From Sphingomonas sp. Root241 (GTDB taxonomy: Bacteria; Pseudomonadota; Alphaproteobacteria; Sphingomonadales; Sphingomonadaceae): a stretch of 64,000 bases of DNA. The stretch spans positions 938,903 through 1,002,902 of the forward strand of contig NZ_LMIV01000002.1 of the NCBI RefSeq assembly GCF_001428865.1, given 5' to 3'. A model generated the notes under the pieces. That model had not been told where the DNA came from and made no database searches. It worked only from the letters and a program-made list of their open reading frames with translations. Positions 1-5,948 of the stretch are shown piece by piece. Both the position numbers and the translations under genes were made by a program. Each line of letters begins with the position of its first letter. Position 1 is the stretch's first letter.

Positions 1-955
1 CTGCGCGTTCGGCGACGCGGCGTTCGATCGCCTGCCAGATCAATGCGGCGGTATCGGTGCCGTTGAACCGGTCGATCGCGACGATGCCGGTCGGGGACGT
101 GACGTTGATTTCGGTGAGCCATTCGCCGCCGATCACGTCGATCCCGACGAACAGCAGCCCGCGCTTCTTGAGCTCGGGCCCGAGCGCGGCGCAGATCTGC
201 TTCTCGCGTTCGGTCAACTCGGTTTTCGCCGCCGATCCGCCGACCGCGAGGTTCGAGCGGATTTCGCCTTCGCCGGGAATGCGGTTGATCGCGCCGGCAA
301 TCTCGCCATCGACCAGCACGATGCGCTTGTCGCCCTGGGCCACCGAGGGGAGGAATGCCTGCACCATGTGCGGCTCGCGGTAGGCGGTGTTGAACACTTC
401 GATCAGCGCGGAAAGGTTGGCGCCGTCGCTGCCGACCTTGAAGATCGCCTTGCCGCCATTGCCGTGGAGCGGCTTGACGACGATCTCATTATGCTCCGCG
501 AGGAACTTGCGCGCCTCGTCGAGGCTGCGCGTCACCAGGGTCGGCGGCATGAACTCGGCATAATCGAGCACGAAGATCTTTTCGGGCGCGTTGCGGACGC
601 TGGCGGGATCGTTGACCACCAAAGTGCGGTCGGCGATGCGCTCGAGCAGGTGGGTGGCGGTGATGTAGCCGAGGTCGAAGGGCGGATCCTGCCGCATCAG
701 CACGACATCGGCGTCTTCGCCGAGATCGAGGCTCACCGGATCGTCGAAGTGGAAATGGTTGCCCGCGACGCGCTGGACGCTGACCGGGTGCGCCCTGGTC
801 CAGACGCGCCCGTCTGAATAATTGAGGTCCTCGGGCGCGTAATGGAACAGCTTGTGTCCGCGCGCCTGCGCCGAGAGCATCAGCGCGAAGGTCGAATCGC
901 CGGCGATGTTGATCGCATCGAGCGGGTCCATCTGCACGGCAACAACGAGCGACAT
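1..955 (-). CDS. gshB: Glutathione synthetase (3' end beyond window)
   Basis: This gene makes glutathione from gamma-glutamylcysteine and glycine with ATP, in the cytosol. The reading frame starts at an ATG at 955 and stays open to the left edge, giving 318 codons without a stop; the family is usually about 315 residues, so only the last few codons are missing. The N-terminus (MSLVVAVQMDPLDAINIAGD) is the typical substrate-domain start. Further on are the ATP-grasp signatures VVKPLHGNGGKAIF, NRIPGEGEIRSNLAVGG and a late GGEWLTEINVTSPTG. It lies next to yraN on the same strand, as in many proteobacteria. Identification is secure. Confidence 0.95.
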   Translation of the reverse strand, partial: MSLVVAVQMDPLDAINIAGDSTFALMLSAQARGHKLFHYAPEDLNYSDGRVWTRAHPVSVQRVAGNHFHFDDPVSLDLGEDADVVLMRQDPPFDLGYITATHLLERIADRTLVVNDPASVRNAPEKIFVLDYAEFMPPTLVTRSLDEARKFLAEHNEIVVKPLHGNGGKAIFKVGSDGANLSALIEVFNTAYREPHMVQAFLPSVAQGDKRIVLVDGEIAGAINRIPGEGEIRSNLAVGGSAAKTELTEREKQICAALGPELKKRGLLFVGIDVIGGEWLTEINVTSPTGIVAIDRFNGTDTAALIWQAIERRVAERA

Positions 956-998
956 TCGGCCTCCTTCGGAACTCCTGTAGGTGACGTATTGGACTAAG

Positions 999-1373
999 TC
1001 ACCCCATCCAGGCGTTCTCGATATGGCGAGGCAGCTTGCCGGGAGCAATGAGCATCACGTCGACGCGGATGTCGTCGCCCGGCCCGGCATAACGCGGCAT
1101 CAGATATTCGGCCGCCGAGGCGACCCGGCGAAGCCGCCGCTCGTCGATCGCGAAATCGAGCTCAGGGCCGGTCGCACGAGTCTTCACTTCGACGAACGCG
1201 ACAAGGTTGCCCTTGCGCACGACGAGGTCGACTTCGCCCGCCGGCGTACGCACCCGGCGATCGAGGATTCGCCAGCCGCGCAGCCAGAGCCACCAGGCGG
1301 CGCGCCTTTCGCCCTCTCGGCCGCGGTTTTCCGCCGCTTTCCGGGCACTCGTCGCGCGTCGAGGTCGTTTCAT
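999..1373 (-). CDS. yraN: YraN/UPF0102 family nuclease-fold protein
   Basis: A 124-residue protein of the YraN family, which has a restriction-endonuclease-like fold and no settled role. The motifs GEVDLVV followed by LVAFVEVKTR give the D-x(n)-E-x-K pattern of that fold. I chose the ATG at 1373 (MKRPRRATSARKAAE) because a GGAG sits six bases upstream; an ATG at 1385 and a TTG at 1391 also lie in frame but lack a ribosome site. The neighbours rsmI, the LpoA-like lipoprotein and gshB match the conserved bacterial arrangement around yraN. Confidence 0.9.
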   Translation of the reverse strand: MKRPRRATSARKAAENRGREGERRAAWWLWLRGWRILDRRVRTPAGEVDLVVRKGNLVAFVEVKTRATGPELDFAIDERRLRRVASAAEYLMPRYAGPGDDIRVDVMLIAPGKLPRHIENAWMG

Positions 1374-1484
1374 CTGCGACTCCATGCACAAGGGCTTGGC
1401 GCTTGTTGATAACTTTGGTTAGTCTCCATCATTCCGACTCATGAGAGGCGGGTCGCACATCGTCACCGGGGGGTGCCGAGGACT

Positions 1485-1682
1485 ATGGAATCCAACGAGA
1501 GCTATTACCGGCGTCGCGCCATCCAGGAAATCGTGGCGGCACGCCACGCGATCACTGCGAATGCGAAGGAACGGAGGCGATCGCTCGCCGAAAGCTATGT
1601 CCGTCGCCTTTCGGAACTGACCGGTTCGGACGAGAGCTTCCTGCTCGATGCCAATCCGGCGCGGCTGCAAGAGTTCGCCTAA
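1485..1682 (+). CDS. Small conserved-looking protein of unknown function
   Basis: A 65-residue protein starting MESNESYYRRRAIQEIVAAR, strongly charged, with no signal peptide or membrane segment and probably helical throughout. No family is recognised. It is taken as real because the start is preceded by a GAGG-type site, the gene fills the space between yraN and rsmI exactly, and its stop (1680-1682) interlocks with the stop of the convergent rsmI gene (1679-1681). A GTG at 1473 would add four residues. Function unknown. Confidence 0.6.
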   Translation: MESNESYYRRRAIQEIVAARHAITANAKERRRSLAESYVRRLSELTGSDESFLLDANPARLQEFA

Positions 1683-2515
1683 GCCTTGAGCGCCAGGGCG
1701 CGGGCGTACAGGGCCTTGCGGTCCAGCCCGAGCCTTTTGGCGACTTCGCCCGCTGCCTTTGCCGGCGGGAGCCGCGTGAGCGCTTCGGCGAGCGCGGCAT
1801 CTGCATCCTCCTCGCTGGCAGGCGCCGCTTCCCCCGGCGGCGCGACCACCACCACCATCTCGCCTTTGGGCGGCGCATCGGCATAGCGTGCGGCGAGTTC
1901 GGTCAGCGTTCCCGTCACGCACTCCTCGAACCTTTTGGTGATCTCGCGGGCGACCGCCGCCTCGCGGTCGCCGAGTCCCTCTGCCAGCGCGGCAAGGCAA
2001 GCGGAGAGGCGCGGGCCCGATTCGTACAGCACCAATGTCGCCCGGATCGTCGCAATCTCGGCAATCGCTTCGGCGCGGGCCTGCTGTTTTGCGGGAAGGA
2101 AGCCCAGGAACAGGAAGCGATCGGTCGGCAGCCCGGCGAGCGTGAGCGCGGCGATCGCGGCGCAGGGGCCGGGGATCGTCGTCACGACATGGCCGGCGGC
2201 GCGCGCATCGCGGACCAGCTTGAAGCCCGGATCGGAGATCAAAGGCGTCCCCGCGTCGGAGACCAGAGCCACCGCTTCGCTGGCCATCCGGGCGATCAGG
2301 CCCGGGCGGACGGCATCGGCGTTATGGTCGTGATAGGGCAGCATCCTGCCCTTCGTGCCGAGGTGGCGAAACAGCCCGGCTGTCACACGCGAGTCCTCAA
2401 CTGCAACCACATCGGCTTTCATCAGTATTTGAGCAGCACGCGGGCTGAGGTCGCCGAGATTGCCGATCGGCGTCGCGACGATGTAGAGGCCGGGGGCGAG
2501 AACAAGATCATCCAT
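1679..2515 (-). CDS. rsmI: 16S rRNA 2'-O-ribose C1402 methyltransferase
   Basis: RsmI methylates the 2'-OH of C1402 in the decoding centre of 16S rRNA using S-adenosylmethionine. The 278-residue product has the tetrapyrrole-methylase fold: LYIVATPIGNLGDLS at residues 11-25, VVAVEDSR, ALVSDAGTPLISDPG, and PGPCAAIAALTLAGLPTDRF, all nearly invariant in the family. The start at 2515 has no obvious ribosome site, so translation may be leaderless. The start lies only 11 bp from that of the divergent lipoprotein gene, so the two promoters must overlap the coding sequences. The gene ends convergently, overlapping the stop of the small unknown gene. Confidence 0.95.
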   Translation of the reverse strand: MDDLVLAPGLYIVATPIGNLGDLSPRAAQILMKADVVAVEDSRVTAGLFRHLGTKGRMLPYHDHNADAVRPGLIARMASEAVALVSDAGTPLISDPGFKLVRDARAAGHVVTTIPGPCAAIAALTLAGLPTDRFLFLGFLPAKQQARAEAIAEIATIRATLVLYESGPRLSACLAALAEGLGDREAAVAREITKRFEECVTGTLTELAARYADAPPKGEMVVVVAPPGEAAPASEEDADAALAEALTRLPPAKAAGEVAKRLGLDRKALYARALALKA

Positions 2516-2526
2516 CGGGGAGAGTC

Positions 2527-3738
2527 ATGGCAGACGCCAGAGTAAGTGCGCAACCGGGCCTGTGGAACATGCTGCGCGCAGCCGCAGTCGGCGCGACCCT
2601 GTTTCTCGCAGCCTGCGCCAGCGGCCCGCGAATCGTTCCGGAGGCCGAACGCCCCACGGCCCCCGAGCGGCCCGCGCCTCCCGTCGTGCGCCCGATCGCG
2701 CCGGGACTGCCGCAGGACGTCGAGCGTCACCGCATCGCGTTGCTCGTGCCGCTCACCGGCCAGAATGCCGGAGTCGGGCGGTCGCTCCAGAATGCGACTC
2801 AGCTCGCCGTGCTCGATACGAAGAGCGATGTGCTGCGCATCACCACCTATGATACCGGCGCGCCGGGCGGGGCGGTCGCCGCGGTGCAACAGGCGATCGC
2901 CGACGGCAACCGGCTGATCCTCGGGCCTTTGCTGGCCGAGGAAGCGCGCGAAGTCGCGCCGATCGCCCGGCGCGCACGCGTTCCCGTGCTCAGCTTCTCG
3001 AACGACGCCAGCGTCGCCGGCAACGGCACGTTCATCCTCGGCTATGTGCCGGGCCAGTCGATCGAGCGGGTGGTGAATTATGCCGCGAAGTCGGGGATCA
3101 CCGATTTCGCGGGGCTGATCCCCACCGGGCTCTATGGCGAGCGTGCCTCGACCGCCTTGCTCCGCTCGGTCGAGCAGGCCGGCGGCAAGGTGCTCGCGCT
3201 CGAGACCTATGACGCGCGTCCGGGATCGATGACGAGTGCAATGGCCAAGATCGGTCGTTCGCCGTTCCAGGCGATCCTGCTTGCGGGAAGCGCCGATGGT
3301 GCGGTCACCGCGGCGCCGCTGATCCGTCGGGCGCCGAGCGGCAAGACCGCGCGGCTGCTCGGCACCGAATTGTGGAACACCGATTCGGCGATCGGCGGCA
3401 AGGCAGCCTTGAGCGGCGCCTGGTTCGCCAGCGTGCCCGACAATTATTACCGCCAATACGCCACCAAATACCGCGCGCGCTTCGGCACCGCGCCCTATCG
3501 CTTGTCGACGCTGGGCTATGATGCGGTGCTGCTGACCGTGCGAATCGCGCGCGATTGGCGGCCCGGCACCGAATTCCCCGAACGCCGGCTGGTCGAGCCC
3601 GAGGGCTTTGCCGGGCTGGACGGGGCGTTCCGCTTCGGTCGCGACGGCGTCGCCGAACGCGCGCTAGAAGTGCAGGAAATCCGCGGCGGGACGACTGCGA
3701 CGGTCTCGCCGGCACCGCCCAACTTCAAGGGCAAATGA
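2527..3738 (+). CDS. LpoA-like penicillin-binding-protein activator lipoprotein
   Basis: A 403-residue lipoprotein with a type-1 periplasmic-binding-protein fold, related to the C-terminal half of LpoA, which in E. coli activates PBP1A; alphaproteobacterial members are often labelled penicillin-binding protein activator. The signal peptide ends at a lipobox LAAC with Cys30, followed by a proline-rich linker (about 40-65). The domain starts at RIALLVPLTGQNAGVG and includes ILGPLLAEEAREVAPIARR and the VPVLSFSNDASVAG strand. An ATG at 2569 would give a shorter, more typical lipoprotein signal. Position opposite rsmI matches the E. coli rsmI-lpoA-yraN arrangement. A branched-chain amino-acid binding role is less likely because no ABC transporter genes are nearby. 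Confidence 0.8.
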   Translation: MADARVSAQPGLWNMLRAAAVGATLFLAACASGPRIVPEAERPTAPERPAPPVVRPIAPGLPQDVERHRIALLVPLTGQNAGVGRSLQNATQLAVLDTKSDVLRITTYDTGAPGGAVAAVQQAIADGNRLILGPLLAEEAREVAPIARRARVPVLSFSNDASVAGNGTFILGYVPGQSIERVVNYAAKSGITDFAGLIPTGLYGERASTALLRSVEQAGGKVLALETYDARPGSMTSAMAKIGRSPFQAILLAGSADGAVTAAPLIRRAPSGKTARLLGTELWNTDSAIGGKAALSGAWFASVPDNYYRQYATKYRARFGTAPYRLSTLGYDAVLLTVRIARDWRPGTEFPERRLVEPEGFAGLDGAFRFGRDGVAERALEVQEIRGGTTATVSPAPPNFKGK

Positions 3739-3749
3739 GCTGCCTCGGT

Positions 3750-3769
3750 GCTCCTGCGAAGGCGGGAGC
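3750..3769. terminator. Short hairpin between convergent genes
   Basis: An 8-bp stem (gctcctgc / gcgggagc, one G-T type mismatch) lies between the converging stops of the LpoA-like gene (3738) and hemW (3778). It resembles half of the palindromic repeats seen elsewhere in the window (compare 38436-38515). No long T run follows on either strand, so terminator function is only suggested by position. Confidence 0.35.
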
Positions 3770-3777
3770 GCCGGGCA

Positions 3778-4923
3778 CTACGCGATCACCAGTTCGCGCA
3801 GGATCGCTTCGAGCACCGGCATGCCCGCGTCGGTGACGCGTAGCCGATCGCCTTCGCGGACCACGAGGCCCTGCTCGCGGAGCCGGGCGAGGGCGCGCGG
3901 TTCGATCGGCGCCGTCCCGCCGGCGAGCGCGTCGATGCGCGGCAAATCCACGCCCTCGGCGATCCGCAAGCCCATCACCAGCGCCTCGACCGCACGCTCA
4001 TGGGGAGTGAGCGGGTCCTCGAGCTGAAGGCCATGGCCGTTGCGCGTCACTGCGGCCATCCAGTTCTCGGGCTTCTTGTGCCGCATCGTCGCAAGCCCGC
4101 CCCGCCGGCCGTGCGCGCCGGGGCCCACCCCGGCATAGTCGCCATAGCGCCAATAGGTCAGGTTGTGCCGGCTCTCCGCGCCCGGCCGGGCATGATTGGA
4201 AATCTCATAAGCGGGCAGGCCGGCGGCGGCGGTGATCGCGCGCGTCGCCTCGAACAGGTCCGCGGCCGCATCGGGATCGTAAGCGGCGAGCTGGCCCTTC
4301 TCGAACAAAGTCGCGAAGCGCGTGCCGGGCTCGATGGTGAGCTGGTAGAGCGAGAGATGCTCGGTGCCGAAGCCGATCGCGCGATGGAGCTCGGTTTCCC
4401 AGGCGGCGAGATCCTGATCGGGACGGGCATAGATCAGGTCGAAGCTGACGCGATCGAACACGGATTGTGCTGTCTCCAGCGCAGCCAGCCCCTCCGCCAC
4501 GCCGTGCGCGCGGCCGAGGAACCGCAGCGCGTCGTCGTCGAGCGCCTGCAGACCGAGCGAGACGCGGTTGACGCCGGCGGCGGCGAGATCGGCGAAGCGT
4601 GCGGCTTCGACCGAGGAGGGATTGGCCTCCAGCGTGATCTCGATGCCGGGTTCGAACCCCCAATGCCGCTCCGCCGCTGCGATTACCGCGGCGACGGTCT
4701 CCGGCGGCATCAGCGAAGGCGTGCCGCCGCCGAAGAAGATCGAGCCCAGCCTGCGCCCCGGCAGCGCTGCCGCCTCATGCGTCAGATCGGCGAGCATCGC
4801 CGCGCGCCAGGCCTCCTGGTCGACGCTCTCGCGGACATGGCTGTTGAAGTCGCAATAGGGGCATTTCGACACGCAGAACGGCCAATGCACATATAGTGCG
4901 AGCGAGGGTGTGTCGTTGGTCAT
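3778..4923 (-). CDS. hemW: Radical SAM heme chaperone HemW
   Basis: A 381-residue radical SAM protein of the HemW (formerly HemN-like) family, thought to carry haem for insertion into membrane proteins. The N-terminal ALYVHWPFCVSKCPYCDFNSH contains the CX3CX2C cluster motif with the extra Cys-free HemW spacing; IFFGGGTPSLM and EITLEANPSSVE follow, then GVNRVSLGLQALDD and the C-terminal HemW domain with NLTYWRYGDYAGVGPGAHG. The start is an ATG at 4923. Just upstream lies the partial tRNA-Gly copy at 4934-4953. True coproporphyrinogen dehydrogenase HemN is less likely because of length and motif spacing. Confidence 0.92.
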   Translation of the reverse strand: MTNDTPSLALYVHWPFCVSKCPYCDFNSHVRESVDQEAWRAAMLADLTHEAAALPGRRLGSIFFGGGTPSLMPPETVAAVIAAAERHWGFEPGIEITLEANPSSVEAARFADLAAAGVNRVSLGLQALDDDALRFLGRAHGVAEGLAALETAQSVFDRVSFDLIYARPDQDLAAWETELHRAIGFGTEHLSLYQLTIEPGTRFATLFEKGQLAAYDPDAAADLFEATRAITAAAGLPAYEISNHARPGAESRHNLTYWRYGDYAGVGPGAHGRRGGLATMRHKKPENWMAAVTRNGHGLQLEDPLTPHERAVEALVMGLRIAEGVDLPRIDALAGGTAPIEPRALARLREQGLVVREGDRLRVTDAGMPVLEAILRELVIA

Positions 4924-4933
4924 GCGCTTGAGG

Positions 4934-4953
4934 GGCCGGAGCGGGTAACGGGA
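4934..4953 (-). repeat. 20-bp partial copy of tRNA-Gly 3' end
   Basis: These 20 bases match 5841-5860, the T-arm/acceptor 3' end of tRNA-Gly plus flank, with one mismatch (19/20) and in the same orientation. The last 16 bases are identical. Such a displaced tRNA 3' end is the classic mark of site-specific integration at a tRNA gene; here it would bound a segment of about 0.9 kb holding the DUF559 cassette. It lies 11 bp upstream of the hemW start. Confidence 0.6.
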
Positions 4954-5194
4954 GCCTGTCTCGTGTCAAGCTGGATGCAAGCGAACCGCAGGAACTGGGT
5001 GGCTAGCCGCGAAAGGTCACACCAGGGTCACACTGCCTGCATCGTTCCGGCCTGTTCCTGCGCAGGCGATCCAGGAGGGTGTGGACCAAGCGGCGCTATA
5101 CTCCTGCTTTCGCACGAGCAGGATGAGGCTGTCAGGCGAAATCCTACATTGCAAGCATGTCTGCAAATGGGTGGTTAGTGAACGTTGATCGCTA
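4954..5194. other. Non-coding stretch, no gene seen
   Basis: No convincing coding frame is present between the tRNA-like repeat and the left inverted repeat of the DUF559 cassette. There are two loose palindromic fragments (around 5050-5075 and 5100-5125, tcctgctttcgcacgagcagga type) that look like decayed members of the intergenic repeat families of this genome. Confidence 0.5.
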
Positions 5195-5240
5195 GCCCTC
5201 TCCCGCTTTCGCGGGAGAGGGTTGGGTGAGGGTCTTCTTC
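5195..5240. repeat. Left 46-bp inverted repeat of DUF559 cassette
   Basis: Perfect reverse complement of 5623-5668 over 46 bp. The outer 28 bases form their own hairpin (ccctctcccgc / gcgggagaggg with a tttc loop), followed by a GGTTGGGTGAGGGTCTTCTT tail. The two copies face each other around the DUF559 gene, with its stop codon directly inside this repeat. Confidence 0.95.
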
Positions 5241-5247
5241 TGCCTCG

Positions 5248-5604
5248 CTAGCCTCGTTTGTTGGCAGCGAGTGCAGCGCTGATGACCTCCAGCACGTCGT
5301 CGAGATTCTCCAGAACCTCGCTGTTCCAGAACCGCAGAATCCGATACCCGCGGCTCTGGAGGAATTGCGTTCGCCGAGCATCGGTTTCGGCATTGTGCTG
5401 GCTGCCGTCGACTTCGATGATCAGTCGTGCCTCGACGCACAGGAAGTCGACCACGAACGGTTCGATCGGGGCCTGGAAGCGGAATTTGTGGCCGACCAGT
5501 CGCCGGCTGCGCAGGATACCCCAGAGCAAGCGCTCGGCATCCGTCGCCTCCTTGCGGAGCCGGGAGGCATGACGGCTCGTCTGGCGTCTGACCGGTGTGC
5601 GCAT
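5248..5604 (-). CDS. DUF559 (Vsr-like) endonuclease-domain protein
   Basis: A 118-residue protein of the DUF559 family, which shares the very-short-patch-repair/type II endonuclease fold. Visible features are the helix ATDAERLLWGILRSRRLVGH, then KFRFQAPIEPFVVDFLCVEARLIIEVDGSQH with the acidic D...E core, and RTQFLQSRGYRILRFWNSEV. Start chosen at ATG 5604 because the frame further upstream merely translates the right inverted repeat. The gene is enclosed by perfect 46-bp inverted repeats, and stands alone with no methylase or helicase partner. The family is widespread and its role unsettled: DNA repair, toxin-like or mobile-element nuclease are all possible. Confidence 0.88.
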   Translation of the reverse strand: MRTPVRRQTSRHASRLRKEATDAERLLWGILRSRRLVGHKFRFQAPIEPFVVDFLCVEARLIIEVDGSQHNAETDARRTQFLQSRGYRILRFWNSEVLENLDDVLEVISAALAANKRG

Positions 5605-5622
5605 GCCGCAAGAAATAGAAGA

Positions 5623-5668
5623 AAGAAGACCCTCACCCAACCCTCTCCCGCGAAAGCGGGAGAGGGCT
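5623..5668. repeat. Right 46-bp inverted repeat of DUF559 cassette
   Basis: Exact reverse complement of 5195-5240. It begins 18 bp upstream of the DUF559 start codon, so it probably also carries or borders that gene's promoter/leader. The hairpin-forming half is on the outside, as in the left copy. Confidence 0.95.
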
Positions 5669-5843
5669 ATAAGAGCGTCCGCAAGTGGGGCGGATGCAGG
5701 CCGTCCGCTTTCGATGCCCTGCAATTTGCGGCAGCCCAACCCGAGGTGCGGGCTCACGTCCGCGTCGAAAGCTTGGAGAACCGGTCGGTCGACGTCAGTT
5801 GGTCCGCGCGAAGGGGCTGCCCGAAGGCGGTACCGGGTGCGGC

Positions 5844-5917
5844 TGGAGCGGGTAACGGGAATCGAACCCGTGTATTCAGCTTGGAAGGCTGCTGCACTAC
5901 CATTGTGCTATACCCGC
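5844..5917 (-). tRNA. tRNA-Gly (anticodon TCC)
   Basis: Read on the minus strand from 5917, the sequence folds as a cloverleaf: acceptor GCGGGTA pairing with TACCCGC, D-arm with AATGGTA, anticodon loop CTTCCAA giving anticodon TCC, T-arm CGGGT-TCGATTC-CCG, discriminator T and an encoded CCA (5844-5846). Total 74 nt. It separates the housekeeping cluster on the left from the polysaccharide region on the right, and its 3' end is partly duplicated at 4934-4953. Confidence 0.97.
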
Positions 5918-5948
5918 GAGCCGAGGGGGCGACTGCCACAGTCCGCGG

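Noticed and set aside
5605..5757. N-terminal extension of the DUF559 protein to 5757
   Set aside because: It only translates the right inverted repeat and adjacent non-coding DNA.
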